Source of the DNA: SAR202 cluster bacterium
GTDB lineage: Bacteria > Chloroflexota > Dehalococcoidia > Lucifugimonadales > UBA1123
NCBI GenBank assembly: GCA_030752795.1
Contig: JASMDM010000019.1
Coordinates: forward strand, 1 to 64,000
Reading direction: 5' to 3'
Length of the DNA stretch: 64,000 nucleotides
Part shown: positions 36,472-45,856 of the stretch, piece after piece
How positions within the stretch are numbered: the stretch's first letter is position 1
How the letters are laid out: every line of letters starts with the position of its first letter
The notes under the pieces: model-generated
Database searches by the model: none
The model's input: the letters and a program-made list of their open reading frames with translations, nothing else
Told to the model about the DNA's origin: nothing
Translations under genes and position numbers: made by a program

Positions 36472-38082
36472 TCACCGCTCGTGAACGAGTTCGCCGTCGA
36501 CGTAGGTTTGCTCGATCAGGATGTCTCGGATGTACGACGGATCCACCGCGGTCGGATCGTGGCTGAGCACGGCGATGTCCGCTCGTTTGCCGGTTTCGAG
36601 CGAACCCACCTCGTCCTCACGCGACATCGCATACGCGGCGTTCGTAGTGTACATTCGAAGCACCTCTAGCGGGGTGAGAGCCTCCTCAGGCACGATTGGG
36701 CCCTCGCCTTTGCGGGTGATGCGCGTGACCGCGGCGTAGATGCCGGTCAGCGGCTCCAGCGGCGCGCACGGGAAATCCGAGCTGGCCGCGACCGTTACGC
36801 CCTCGTCGATCATCGTCTTGAACGGGAACACCAACGTGCCGCCGCCAACATCGTCGGCTCGCTCTTGTGCGGCAACAGCGCCGGAGAAGACGAACGGCGG
36901 CTGTACCGTCGTGATGACTCCCATGGACGCGGTGCGCCGGATCTGGTCGAGCGTCGGCAGGCTATAGTGCTCGATGCGGAAGCGGGGTTCCGGCCGATGG
37001 TGCGCCTTCTGCGCAGCTTCGAACGCATTCAACGCCTGCTCGATGCTCCACGTCCCCAGGCAGTGGATCGCCACTTGGAGGTTGCGTTTGTGAGCTTCGC
37101 GGACGAGGCTGTCCACCTCGTCCTGGGTGTAGTATCGCTCGCCAAAGTGCTCGGTGTCGCCGCGCGGGTGCGTCCGGATAAGAGCCGGGCTCGGAAACAC
37201 AGGGTCCATGAATATCTTCATCGTGCCGCCCCGGAGCCGGTCGGAGACCTGTCCATCACCGCGCTCGCCTCTGGAGGTTTCGTTGGGAGCCGCGAAGAAG
37301 CCATTGCCGCCCAGCATCTGGTGCATCAGAATCGGAATCTTGCCCTGGCTGTCCGCCGATCGATACAACTCGGCGGCGTCCGGCGTGACCAGGGCGTCGC
37401 CGACTCCGGTGATGCCGCAGGCGAGATATCGTTCAGCGTTCTGTCGGACCAGGTCTGCCGCGCCGTCGCCGTAGCGATCGAGGTGCGCACGCATCGAAAG
37501 GTTGTAGAAGGGGTTCATCGCCTCTTCCCACATGCACCCGTCCGGCTCCCTGTCGCGATCTCGCAGGATCACGCCGTGGGCCGGATCGGGCGTGTTCTGG
37601 TCGATTCCGGCCACCTTCAGCGCCGCCGAGTTCACGTAACACGCGTGGACCGAGCCGTCTTCGATGCACACGGGATTGTCCGGCGCCGCTTCGTCGAGCT
37701 CGGCGCGCGTGATGCGTCTGCCCTCACGAACCTGGGTCGACCTGAATCCCCAGCCCCAGATCCACTGCCCGTTGGGCGCGCCTTTGGCAGCGGCGGCGAT
37801 CGCGTCGACGATCTCCTGGATGCCGTTGAACGGCGGGACGCTGCAGTCAACCGACACCGGCTGAAACGCGGTCAGGCTGAAGTGATTGTGAGGATCGATG
37901 AAACCGGGGATTACGGTCCGTCCGGCCAGTTGGACTGTCTTGGTCTCGCCGCCGATTAACTTCGACACGACTCCGTTGGCGCCGAGCGCGACGATCTTGC
38001 CGCGTTCGATGCCCAGCGCTTCGACACGCGAATCCCGGCCGTCCATGGTCAGAATGTTGCCGCCCAGCAATGCCAGGTCCAT
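36472..38082 (-). CDS. Amidohydrolase 3 family protein (YtcJ-like)
   Basis: 536 residues, beginning at MDLALLGGNILTMDG with GGAGG 6 bases upstream. VIPGFIDPHNHFS holds the metal-binding H-x-H, followed by TMKIFMDP, VAIHCLGT and RIEHYSLP, and ASSDFPCAPLEPL. The C-terminal LETGKRADIAVLSHDP is the usual composite-domain ending. The family hydrolyses amide or N-formyl groups of small compounds; no substrate can be named. It lies 35 bases after the quinone oxidoreductase gene on the same strand, so the two are probably co-transcribed. Confidence 0.9.
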   Translation of the reverse strand: MDLALLGGNILTMDGRDSRVEALGIERGKIVALGANGVVSKLIGGETKTVQLAGRTVIPGFIDPHNHFSLTAFQPVSVDCSVPPFNGIQEIVDAIAAAAKGAPNGQWIWGWGFRSTQVREGRRITRAELDEAAPDNPVCIEDGSVHACYVNSAALKVAGIDQNTPDPAHGVILRDRDREPDGCMWEEAMNPFYNLSMRAHLDRYGDGAADLVRQNAERYLACGITGVGDALVTPDAAELYRSADSQGKIPILMHQMLGGNGFFAAPNETSRGERGDGQVSDRLRGGTMKIFMDPVFPSPALIRTHPRGDTEHFGERYYTQDEVDSLVREAHKRNLQVAIHCLGTWSIEQALNAFEAAQKAHHRPEPRFRIEHYSLPTLDQIRRTASMGVITTVQPPFVFSGAVAAQERADDVGGGTLVFPFKTMIDEGVTVAASSDFPCAPLEPLTGIYAAVTRITRKGEGPIVPEEALTPLEVLRMYTTNAAYAMSREDEVGSLETGKRADIAVLSHDPTAVDPSYIRDILIEQTYVDGELVHER

Positions 38083-38137
38083 TGTCTGCCTCCGAGTGTT
38101 CAATGCCGCCACCGGCCACGGTCGATACGCGTGCGCG

Positions 38138-39103
38138 TTACGGTTTGAGCAACAGCTTGCCGGTCGTCAACCTGCCCTCGAGCTGGCGGTGCGCCTCGGC
38201 GGCCTCGCTCAACGGGAACGTGCCGTGTATGCGCACGTCGAGCTGGCCGGACTGCACCCAATCGAGTATGTCGCCCGCGCGACTCAGCAGCTCTTCGCGC
38301 GTGCGGGTGTAGTGACCCAAGCCCGGTCGAGTGAGGAACAACGATTTTGCGTTGAGCACGGACACTGGCACCGGATCGACGGGTCCGCTCGCCTGGCCAT
38401 ACAAGACCATGTATCCGGTCGGCTCTAAGCAAGCGATGCCTTTATCGAACGTGGTCTTGCCGACGGAGTCGTACACGGCTTGGATTCCAGCGCCTCCGGT
38501 GATTTCGTTGACGTCCGCCTTGAAGTCGGACTCGGCGTAGTTGATGACGTGGTCCGCGCCGGCGCCACGGGCGAGCTCGGCCTTCTCCTCGGTCGAAACC
38601 GTCGCAATGACGGCGCCGCCCAACGATTTCACCATCTGGGTCAGCAGCAAGCCGACGCCGCCTGCCGCCGCGTGGACCAGCACGGTGTCGCCGAGCTTCA
38701 CCGGATAGGTCGCGTGGCACAGGTAGTGGGCGGTCATGCCCTGGAGCATCACGGCCGCACCCATATCGGCGCTGACGCCATCGGGCATCTTGACCAGGCT
38801 GGACGCCGGAGCGACCACCTTCTCTGCGTATGACGAACCGACACCGGAGTACGCGACCGTATCGCCGACAGCGACCTCGGTGACGCCTTCTCCGACCTGC
38901 GCCACCACGCCGGCGCCCTCGACGCCGGGGATCCACGGCAATGAAGGCGGATTCATGCCCGAGCGACCATACACGTCGGTGTAGTTCACGCCGATCGCCT
39001 GAATGTCTACCAACGCCTGACCCGCGCCGGGAACCGGGTCGGGTACGTCGACGTACCGCAGAACTTCCGGTCCGCCAGTCTCGGTGACCTGAGCTGCTTT
39101 CAT
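38138..39103 (-). CDS. NADPH:quinone oxidoreductase, zeta-crystallin-like MDR family
   Basis: 321 residues from MKAAQVTETGGPEVL (AGGAGG 7 bases upstream). The GroES-like N-terminal domain lacks zinc-ligand cysteines, as in zeta-crystallins. NADPH binds VLVHAAAGGVGLLLTQM, followed by GADHVINYAESDF and YDSVGKTTFDKG. The protein reduces quinones or alpha,beta-unsaturated carbonyls. It is the first gene of a likely pair with the downstream amidohydrolase and is divergent from the AGPS-like gene (252-base spacer). Confidence 0.92.
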   Translation of the reverse strand: MKAAQVTETGGPEVLRYVDVPDPVPGAGQALVDIQAIGVNYTDVYGRSGMNPPSLPWIPGVEGAGVVAQVGEGVTEVAVGDTVAYSGVGSSYAEKVVAPASSLVKMPDGVSADMGAAVMLQGMTAHYLCHATYPVKLGDTVLVHAAAGGVGLLLTQMVKSLGGAVIATVSTEEKAELARGAGADHVINYAESDFKADVNEITGGAGIQAVYDSVGKTTFDKGIACLEPTGYMVLYGQASGPVDPVPVSVLNAKSLFLTRPGLGHYTRTREELLSRAGDILDWVQSGQLDVRIHGTFPLSEAAEAHRQLEGRLTTGKLLLKP

Positions 39104-39355
39104 GGCCATCCCTCCTGACTTCGTTCGGTACACTGTAACAACGCGCCTTGCGACCCGCAACAGCGGCCGAAGGCCGTTTCAAATACACGCGGACAATGGG
39201 ATAGAACCGCACGCAACGCCGAGGCAGTATGGGCGCCGGTCTTGGGGGGATCGTTGCGGAGGCGTCGTCATCCGACGCGTGTTGCAACAGTGGTTTCAGC
39301 GGGATACCATGCGCCTTGATCCACAATTACGATTCCAGCACGATGAGGTGATCAA

Positions 39356-40957
39356 ATGGCCACACAGACAACGTCCCGGCGAAGCTTCTGGACCTGGGGA
39401 TTGGAATCGGAAGAACCCACCGATGCACAGCGTACGCAGCACGCCGCGATGCTTTCGGACCGGCATGGAGTCGAGATCGTCCCGCCACCGATCCCGAAGG
39501 CTGACGAGCTCGACCTTCGAGCGCCGCGTGTCACCGCTTCCGACAACATCGCGGCCTTCTCCTCCTCGAGCAACTACGAGCGAGCTCGGCATTCGTATAG
39601 CAACAACGACAAAGACCCAGCGGTGTTCGGCCTGTTCCCGAATCCGCCCGATGTGGTGTCTCACCCGCGCAATGAAGAAGAACTGGAGCGGGTTTTGGAT
39701 TGGTGCTCGTCGAAAGGGTACGCGGCGATCCCGTTTGGCGGCGGCTCGTCCTCGGTTGGCGGCGTCACCCCGCCCGCAGACTGGGATGCCGTGGTCACCA
39801 TCGACATGGACCAATTCAGCAAGATCCTTGAGATCGACGAAACTTCACGGGCCGCGAGAATCCAGGCCGGCGTGTACGGGCCCGACCTCGAAAGCCAGCT
39901 TCGGCCCCAGGGGTTGACGCTGCGACACTTCCCGCAGAGCTTCACCGGATCGACCCTCGGGGGATGGATCGCGACGCGTTCGGGCGGTCACTACGCTACC
40001 AACCACACGCACATCGACGATTTCGTCGAGTCGGTTCGGATGCTGACGCCGTCCGGCTGGTGGGAGAGCCGGCGCCTTCCCGGCAGCGGCGCGGGCATCG
40101 ACCCGAACCGAATCGCGCTCGGCAGCGAGGGCATCCTGGGCGTCATCAGCGAGGCGTGGATGCGCATTCAGGTGCGACCCAAGTACAGGGCCACCGCCGG
40201 CGTAGAATTCAACTCATGGGAAGAAGGCTACGAAGCGACGCGCCAGATCGTACAAGCAAAACTCTGGCCCGCGAATCTGCGCCTGCTCGACCCGCTTCTG
40301 GCGGGCGACAGCGCCGGACTAGACGGCAGCCACGCGCTGCTTGTGATCGGATTCGAGGCCGCGGAGACGCCGCAAAACTGGCCGATGGCCACGGCAGTCG
40401 AAATCGCGCGAGGCGCGGGCGGCCAGATCGACGACGAAGACATCCTGATCGACGACGGCTCCGGCATGCCCACCGGCAGGGGCGGAGCCGTCGGCGCGTG
40501 GCGTAACGCGTTCATCAGCGTTGGCGGCGGTCTGACCGCCGGGCTCGGGCTGGTAGGCGGCACGGTGGAAACGTCGATCACGTGGGAGCGCTGGCCAGCG
40601 TTCGACGCCAGTGTCCGCGAGGCGATGAACGGCGTGTTGCGGGAAGTTTGCGGCGGAGGAACGGTCAACTGCCGGTTCACGCACGTGTACCCGGACGGTC
40701 CCGCGCCGTATTACACGTACGCCGGAGCCTATCGGCTGGGCGCATACGCCGAGCAGCAAGCGGCGATCAAAAAGGCGGCGTCGGACGTGATTATGGCGGC
40801 TGGCGGAACGATCACGCACCACCACGCCGTGGGCAAGTTGCACAGGCCGTGGTACGACGGCGAACGCCCGGAGCTCTTTGCGACAGCGTTGCGCGCCACC
40901 AAGAAGGCGCTCGACCCGAATGGCGTCTTGAACCCAGGAGTGCTGCTGGACGCGTAG
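39356..40957 (+). CDS. FAD-binding oxidase, alkyldihydroxyacetonephosphate synthase-like
   Basis: 533 residues. A PCMH-type FAD domain shows AIPFGGGSSSVGG, SFTGSTLGGWIATRSGGHY and IALGSEGILGVI; the C-terminal cap has TITHHHAVGKLHRPWY and ALDPNGVLNPG. The HHHAVG-H-RPW arrangement is characteristic of alkyldihydroxyacetonephosphate synthase and close relatives, where the histidines and Tyr line the active site. Ether-lipid synthesis or oxidation of a 2-hydroxyacid are the main possibilities. ATG 39356 has a short GAGG-type site. It is convergent with another FAD-linked dehydrogenase. Confidence 0.9.
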   Translation: MATQTTSRRSFWTWGLESEEPTDAQRTQHAAMLSDRHGVEIVPPPIPKADELDLRAPRVTASDNIAAFSSSSNYERARHSYSNNDKDPAVFGLFPNPPDVVSHPRNEEELERVLDWCSSKGYAAIPFGGGSSSVGGVTPPADWDAVVTIDMDQFSKILEIDETSRAARIQAGVYGPDLESQLRPQGLTLRHFPQSFTGSTLGGWIATRSGGHYATNHTHIDDFVESVRMLTPSGWWESRRLPGSGAGIDPNRIALGSEGILGVISEAWMRIQVRPKYRATAGVEFNSWEEGYEATRQIVQAKLWPANLRLLDPLLAGDSAGLDGSHALLVIGFEAAETPQNWPMATAVEIARGAGGQIDDEDILIDDGSGMPTGRGGAVGAWRNAFISVGGGLTAGLGLVGGTVETSITWERWPAFDASVREAMNGVLREVCGGGTVNCRFTHVYPDGPAPYYTYAGAYRLGAYAEQQAAIKKAASDVIMAAGGTITHHHAVGKLHRPWYDGERPELFATALRATKKALDPNGVLNPGVLLDA

Positions 40958-41009
40958 GCGCGCTGGAACGGATCGGCAAAAGGGAAGCCAGGGACGAAAG
41001 AGACTGAAT

Positions 41010-41057
41010 AGAGCCGGGGGCGACGCTGGCCGCTACGCCCCGTACGCACTCGGCTCT
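41010..41057. terminator. Hairpin between convergent FAD-oxidase genes
   Basis: AGAGCCG (41010-41016) pairs with CGGCTCT (41051-41057), and inside it GGGGCG (41017-41022) pairs with CGCCCC (41036-41041), leaving an asymmetric bulge. It lies between two genes that converge, where a shared terminator is expected. There is no good T run on either side, so the role is inferred from position. Confidence 0.35.
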
Positions 41058-41092
41058 GAACTAACGTCACCGCGATGCGTCCGATCAGAGGA

Positions 41093-43996
41093 TCAGAGGG
41101 CGTCCGCGAGGACCTCGACTAGGTGACGGGCACGCTTGCCGGTGCCGTGCTCGATCTGTTGGCGGCAGGATGTGCCCTCGGCGACGACGACGAACTCGCC
41201 TGACTCGTCGCGAATTGTCGGAAACAGCGTCTCCTCGCCGATCTTCATCGATACGTCGTAGTGCTCGGTTTCGTATCCGAACGAGCCCGCCATGCCGCAA
41301 CATCCGGACGGTATCTCCGAGACGTTGCAGGCTTCGATGCTCCGCAGCACTTCCAAGGCCGGTCCCATGCCCACGAGCGCTTTCTGGTGGCAATGGCCGT
41401 GCACCAAGATCTTCTCCGGCAACGCGCCCTGAGCTAGATCGAGACTGGATCCGGCTTTGAGCAGCGCGTGTCGCACGAACCCTTCAACCAGCATCGTGTT
41501 GTCGGCGACGGCGCGTGTTCGCTCGTCGTGGCCGCCCAGGAGATCGACATAGTCGTCGCTGAAACTGAGGATGCAGCTAGGCTCGATGCCGACAAGTTTC
41601 GCGCCCTGGGCGACGTACTCGTACGCGGTGTCCACGTTGGCCCTGGCATTGGCTTTCGCCTGATGCATCATGCCTTTCGAGAGCATCGGCCTGCCACAGC
41701 ACTTGGTTTTGGGAACGATCACCTGGTAGCCCAGCGCCTCCATGACCTTGACCGCTGCGATGCCGAGTTCGGGATGGTTGTAGTTGGTGAACGTGTCAGG
41801 GAACAGGACCGCTTGGCCGTGCTTGGCCGCTGATTCAGGCGAGCCGCCGCGGGCTCGGAACCACTGAACGAACGACTGGCTGACGAACACCGGCAGCGGT
41901 CGCCGTTTGTCGATCCCAACCTGGGTCTCCAACATCGCACGGGCGAATCCGGGCTTGGCCATCCAGTTGGACACCGGCGCGAACATCGATCCCAATCGAC
42001 TCAGCGAGCCTATGTTTCCGAAAATCCATTCGCGCAGCGAGTGTCCGTTGGATTCGTGGTACTGATTTAGGAATTCGTACTTGATCTTGGTCATGTCGAC
42101 GTTGGACGGGCATTCAGCCTTGCAGCCCTTGCAGTCCAAGCACAGGTCCATGATCTCGAAGAGGCGGCGATCGGTCATCGTTCCGGGAGGCAGGGCGCCC
42201 GACATCGCGGCCCTGAGCGCATTGGCCCGGCCTCGGGTCGAGTGCTCCTCGTCTCTGGTCGCGACGTACGAAGGGCACATCGTTCCGCCGTGCTTGCGGC
42301 AGGCGCCTTGACCGTTGCACATCTCGATGGCCTGAGCGAAGCTGCTGTCTTCGCCGAAGTCGAACACCGATGTGAACGGCTTCGTGTTGTAGGCAGGGCC
42401 GATTCGCAGGTTGTCCGTCATCGGCGGCGAGTCGGTGATCTTGCCCGGATTCATGATGCCTTGTGGATCGAACGCCTTCTTCACGTCACGGAAGGCGCCG
42501 TATAGTTGGCTGCCGAACATCTTCTCGTTGAACCCGGACCGCACCAGCCCGTCGCCGTGCTCGCCGCTCATCGAGCCGCCGAACTCAAGCACCAGGTCGC
42601 TGATCTCGTTGGCGATGGACACCATGCGGTCCACGCCTTCTTGATTCTTCAGGTCGATAAGCGGCCGGATGTGCAGGCAACCGACACTGGCGTGCCCGTA
42701 ATAGCCGGCCTCGGTGCCATGATCGCGAACGATCTTGTCGAACCGGCGAACGAACTCCGGCAACACCTCGGGCGCGACAGCCGTGTCCTCGACGTACGGC
42801 AGAGGTTTCGCGTCGCCAGGCACGTTCATCATCAGGCCGAGGCCCGCCTTCCGAACGTCCCACACTTTCGCCTGGTCCGACGGTTTGGTCAGCCTTACGA
42901 ACGCGTATCCCAACCCGCGACGGGCCAACATTTCTTCGAGACGATCCATCTTGGACGACACCTCGGCGTCGGACTCACCGGTGAGTTCGACCGCCAAAAT
43001 CGCCTCTGGGTCGCCTTCGATGAAGTCCGTGATGCGTGCGTACGCGAGGTTCGACTTGGCTTGGCGAAGAACCATGCTGCCGATCAGTTCAACCGCGGCC
43101 GGGTCCATGTCGAGGGCCGCCACGGTCGCTTCCATCGACTCGTTCAATGTGGCGCAGTGGAGCACGCCGAGTCCGGTCGCGGTGGGCTTCGAAACCAGGC
43201 AGAGCTTGGCCTCGGTGATCGTGACCAGCGTCCCTTCCGAGCCGACGACGAACCGTGCCATGTTGAAGTCGCTGCCGCCAACGAACTCGTCGAGGTTGTA
43301 ACCGGAAACCCGCCGCTGAATTTTCGGGTAGCGCTTCAGCACTTCATCGCGGTTCGCCTCGCCGATGGCAAACAGGTCTCTGTAGATCTCGCCCTCAAGT
43401 CCGGACGCGCGCATCCTGGATTCGAGCTGTGCGCCGTCGAGCTCATTGAATCGTGCGGTGTGCCCATCTGACAGGACGACGTCGAGTTCGAGGACGTTGT
43501 CGACTGTCTTGCCCCACATTATCGAGTGAGCTCCGCACGAGTTGTTGCCCAGCGCACCGCCGATGTTGCCGCGGTTCGACGTGCTCGGATCCGGCGCGAA
43601 AAGCAGCCCGTGAGGAGCCAGTTGGCGGTTCAGTGCGTCAAGGACGATGCCGGGTTGAGTTCGGACCCACCGCTCTTCCGGATTGACCTCGATTACATTG
43701 CGCATGTACTTCGAGAAATCCATGACGACGGAGTGCCCGACGGTTTGCCCCGCAAGACTCGTACCGCCGCCCCGAGGCAGCACCGAGACGCCGTGTTGTA
43801 CCGCGGTCTCGACCACGGCGATCACGTCTTCGGCGTTTCGAGGTATGACAACGCCGATGGGTTCGATCTGATAGATGCTCGCGTCCGTGCTGTACAGGAC
43901 GCGCGTCATCTTGTCGAATCGTACTTCGCCCGAAACGCGCCGCTTCAGAGTCTCGACGAGTGCCCTTGTATCGGCTTCGGCAACTTGGGAAGTCAT
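41093..43996 (-). CDS. FAD-linked and Fe-S D-2-hydroxyacid dehydrogenase (GlcD-GlcF fusion, YdiJ-like)
   Basis: 967 residues joining two enzymes. Residues ~1-520 are a GlcD-type FAD domain (LPRGGGTSLAGQTVG, NRGNIGGALGNNSCG, VVGSEGTLVTITEA, SGEHGDGLVRS, MNPGKI). From ~560 comes a ferredoxin-like region with CNGQGACRK..MCP and CLDCKGCKAECP, then two CCG domains (KCCGRPM and GCCGMAGSFG). This plan matches YdiJ-type D-2-hydroxyglutarate/D-lactate dehydrogenases that pass electrons to the membrane quinone pool. Complete, with its own promoter region upstream. The preceding FAD-oxidase gene converges on it. Confidence 0.93.
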   Translation of the reverse strand: MTSQVAEADTRALVETLKRRVSGEVRFDKMTRVLYSTDASIYQIEPIGVVIPRNAEDVIAVVETAVQHGVSVLPRGGGTSLAGQTVGHSVVMDFSKYMRNVIEVNPEERWVRTQPGIVLDALNRQLAPHGLLFAPDPSTSNRGNIGGALGNNSCGAHSIMWGKTVDNVLELDVVLSDGHTARFNELDGAQLESRMRASGLEGEIYRDLFAIGEANRDEVLKRYPKIQRRVSGYNLDEFVGGSDFNMARFVVGSEGTLVTITEAKLCLVSKPTATGLGVLHCATLNESMEATVAALDMDPAAVELIGSMVLRQAKSNLAYARITDFIEGDPEAILAVELTGESDAEVSSKMDRLEEMLARRGLGYAFVRLTKPSDQAKVWDVRKAGLGLMMNVPGDAKPLPYVEDTAVAPEVLPEFVRRFDKIVRDHGTEAGYYGHASVGCLHIRPLIDLKNQEGVDRMVSIANEISDLVLEFGGSMSGEHGDGLVRSGFNEKMFGSQLYGAFRDVKKAFDPQGIMNPGKITDSPPMTDNLRIGPAYNTKPFTSVFDFGEDSSFAQAIEMCNGQGACRKHGGTMCPSYVATRDEEHSTRGRANALRAAMSGALPPGTMTDRRLFEIMDLCLDCKGCKAECPSNVDMTKIKYEFLNQYHESNGHSLREWIFGNIGSLSRLGSMFAPVSNWMAKPGFARAMLETQVGIDKRRPLPVFVSQSFVQWFRARGGSPESAAKHGQAVLFPDTFTNYNHPELGIAAVKVMEALGYQVIVPKTKCCGRPMLSKGMMHQAKANARANVDTAYEYVAQGAKLVGIEPSCILSFSDDYVDLLGGHDERTRAVADNTMLVEGFVRHALLKAGSSLDLAQGALPEKILVHGHCHQKALVGMGPALEVLRSIEACNVSEIPSGCCGMAGSFGYETEHYDVSMKIGEETLFPTIRDESGEFVVVAEGTSCRQQIEHGTGKRARHLVEVLADAL

Positions 43997-44126
43997 GTTG
44001 TTGAACGCTCCATAACGCCGGTGTCACTCCGGCGGGGTTGCGGCAGACTCTCTCTGTGGACGCCATGCCGCGGCGACTTGGTTCAGATTGTACTGATGCA
44101 GTCAATCTGGCGTGGTTCGAAAAACA

Positions 44127-44152
44127 ACAAAGGCCGCTTTCGCGGCCTTTGT
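44127..44152 (-). terminator. Intrinsic terminator after the GreA-fusion gene
   Basis: Eleven-base perfect stem (44127-44137 with 44142-44152) closing a GAAA loop when read on the minus strand, followed by a T-rich tract (TTGTTGTTTTT). It lies 29 bases after the stop codon of the greA-like gene. This is the best-formed Rho-independent terminator in the window apart from the one after the riboswitch. Confidence 0.9.
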
Positions 44153-44180
44153 TCGAGTGTTCATTTGGCGGAATTCCGGT

Positions 44181-45023
44181 TTAGGAGACGCTCAGAATCT
44201 TGTAGCGAACCGTGCCTCTGGGCGTTTCTGCATTTGTTTCGACACCAGAATGTTTTCCTATGAGAGCCTTGCCGATTGGGGAGACATCCGAAATCTTCGA
44301 GTCCATCGGATTGGCTTCTGACGCGCTGACAACGGTGTATCGCGATTTCCGGCCGGATTCGATGTCTTGCACCCAAACCGCGGTTCCGAGACCGACCACG
44401 ACCGAAGCCTTAGCCTTCTTGGGATCAATGATGACTGCCTGCAGTAGCGTCCCTTCGATATCCTGGATGCGACCATCGACCATTCCGAGTTGTTCGCGAG
44501 CGGCCTCCAAAGGAGAGTTTTCACGAACGTCTTTGTCGGCGGCAGCCTTCTGGATTTCGATCGCAAGCGGCGCTCTTTGGCTCTTCAATTCTTCAAGTTG
44601 CGCAACCAGTTGAGCGTGTCCCTCGGGCGTCAACCCGACTTCGTCTCTGTCAACCGCTTGGCCGCCTTGGGTTTTTCGAGCTCTGGGTTTCCGTATCCGA
44701 ACATGCTGAGCCAGATTGGTCTCAATCATGCCTTTTTTCTTGGCGTAGGTGAGGAACTTGCGAACTACCTGCAGCTTTTCGGCTGCCTGAGGAGTGGTCC
44801 CGGTGCCCGCCACGCTGTCGGCGTATCCACCGATGACCGAGGGAAGAATGCCCGCAAGGACACGCTCAGGGCCGCACCATCCGACGAAGCGCCCTAGTTC
44901 GTTGCGAACGGTGTCGTCACTTTCTTTGAGCGACCCTACATAAACGCCCACGGCTGATAAGAGCGTCGTCGGCTCGTTCAATTCCAAAGTGTCTTCACCC
45001 CTCGTCAGCGTTCGCTCCTCCAT
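44181..45023 (-). CDS. GreA-type transcription elongation factor fused to a recombinase-like core-binding domain
   Basis: 280 residues. Residues ~131-280 are a GreA: LTPEGHAQLVAQLEELKS begins the coiled coil and KDVREN keeps the two tip acids (Asp165, Glu168, matching Asp41/Glu44 of E. coli GreA) that stimulate RNA cleavage. The FKBP-like C-terminal half follows. Residues ~20-112 are extra: VGVYVGSLKESDDTVRNELG to FLTYAKKKGMIETNLAQHV has the four-helix pattern of the N-terminal SAM-like domain of tyrosine recombinases (XerC/D), which contacts DNA. The catalytic recombinase domain is absent. A basic linker RKPRARK joins the parts. Followed by a strong terminator. Confidence 0.85.
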   Translation of the reverse strand: MEERTLTRGEDTLELNEPTTLLSAVGVYVGSLKESDDTVRNELGRFVGWCGPERVLAGILPSVIGGYADSVAGTGTTPQAAEKLQVVRKFLTYAKKKGMIETNLAQHVRIRKPRARKTQGGQAVDRDEVGLTPEGHAQLVAQLEELKSQRAPLAIEIQKAAADKDVRENSPLEAAREQLGMVDGRIQDIEGTLLQAVIIDPKKAKASVVVGLGTAVWVQDIESGRKSRYTVVSASEANPMDSKISDVSPIGKALIGKHSGVETNAETPRGTVRYKILSVS

Positions 45024-45336
45024 GGTACGGTCAACCTGGAGCGCATGTCAAACGGGTCGGCCGACAGCCAATACATGAGGGGAAGCGGGGGAAACAAAGC
45101 GAGGTTGGGCCCGAAAACTATCTTCAAGACATCGTGCAATTCGCTCCGGGATCGATCTAAGACCAAGTGGGAGCGGTCTTGACGTTCTTGGCGGGGCATT
45201 TAAGGACAAACCCATTGAACCCACAACGGGCAACCCATTGTGGGTTCAACGAAGAACCAGACTGCGGTACGACCCGGCCTGCCTGATCGGAGGCAAGCCG
45301 CAGGCCAACGATGTTGGCCTGGCGGGAGCGCGGACG
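45024..45336. other. Intergenic region with two inverted repeats
   Basis: 313 bases. TTGAACCCACAA (45215-45226) and TTGTGGGTTCAA (45238-45249) form a perfect 12-bp stem with an 11-base loop. CAGGCCAAC and GTTGGCCTG (45301-45321) form a 9-bp stem with a 3-base loop, 16 bases past the lrp stop codon, and may end that transcript. The first has no T run and could be an operator or a repeat. No coding frame was supported. Confidence 0.6.
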
Positions 45337-45792
45337 CTAGAGCGTCACCGCGCCCATGTTGATGCCGTACTCTTCCTTCTTCGAGGCGAGGTTGATGAAA
45401 GTCTCCATCTTCCGCACGCCAACGATCAAGCCAACACGCTTGCGCAGGAAATCGCTAAGCGCTTCGGAAGACTTGAGGGTCGCCCAGGCGAAGATGTCGA
45501 AGGAACCGGTTGTAACCGAGACCCAAGTGACTTCGTCCATGGTCGCGAGCTCATCGGCAACGGCGTCGACTTTGTCGGCGTCGACCTGAAGGCCGATGAT
45601 CACCTGCGATTGATACCCCATTCGAACTGCGTCGGGCACCGCGACGACTTTAATAACCTTGTCCGCCATCAGCCTTTTGAGCCTGCGGCGCACCGTTTCT
45701 TCGCTCACGCCCACCTGTCTGGCTATGCCAGCGTTGGTGGCGGTGCCGTCATCCTGCAAATAGGTAATAATCCTGACATCCAGTTGGTCCAT
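45337..45792 (-). CDS. Lrp/AsnC family transcriptional regulator
   Basis: 151 residues from MDQLDVRIITYLQDDG, the usual Lrp start. An upstream start at 45828 would precede the predicted transcript, so it is rejected. Residues ~18-45 form the helix-turn-helix (TNAGIARQVGVSEETVRRRLKRL). The C-terminal RAM domain (VTTGSFDIFAWATLKSSEALS) binds the effector, typically an amino acid. Its promoter overlaps a palindrome, as expected for autoregulation. It sits alone and its targets are not evident. Confidence 0.93.
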   Translation of the reverse strand: MDQLDVRIITYLQDDGTATNAGIARQVGVSEETVRRRLKRLMADKVIKVVAVPDAVRMGYQSQVIIGLQVDADKVDAVADELATMDEVTWVSVTTGSFDIFAWATLKSSEALSDFLRKRVGLIVGVRKMETFINLASKKEEYGINMGAVTL

Positions 45793-45824
45793 CAAAAATA
45801 CCCCAATCCTCAAGGTTTTCAGCC

Positions 45825-45856
45825 ACACTATAGTGTATTGTTACGAATTCTGTCAA
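45825..45856 (-). promoter_or_regulatory. lrp promoter with overlapping palindromic operator
   Basis: On the minus strand TTGACA (45851-45856) is followed after 18 bases by TATAGT (45827-45832). A perfect palindrome ACACTATAGTGT (45825-45836) covers the -10 box. Transcription would begin near 45820, about 28 bases ahead of the ATG at 45792. The palindrome is well placed for repression by the encoded Lrp dimer. Confidence 0.75.

Noticed and set aside
36865-37959. 364-codon plus-strand frame opposite the YtcJ-like amidohydrolase
   Set aside because: Antisense shadow; the amidohydrolase has all family motifs.
42506-43471. 321-codon plus-strand frame opposite the FAD/Fe-S dehydrogenase
   Set aside because: Antisense shadow of a well-conserved gene, with no motif of its own.
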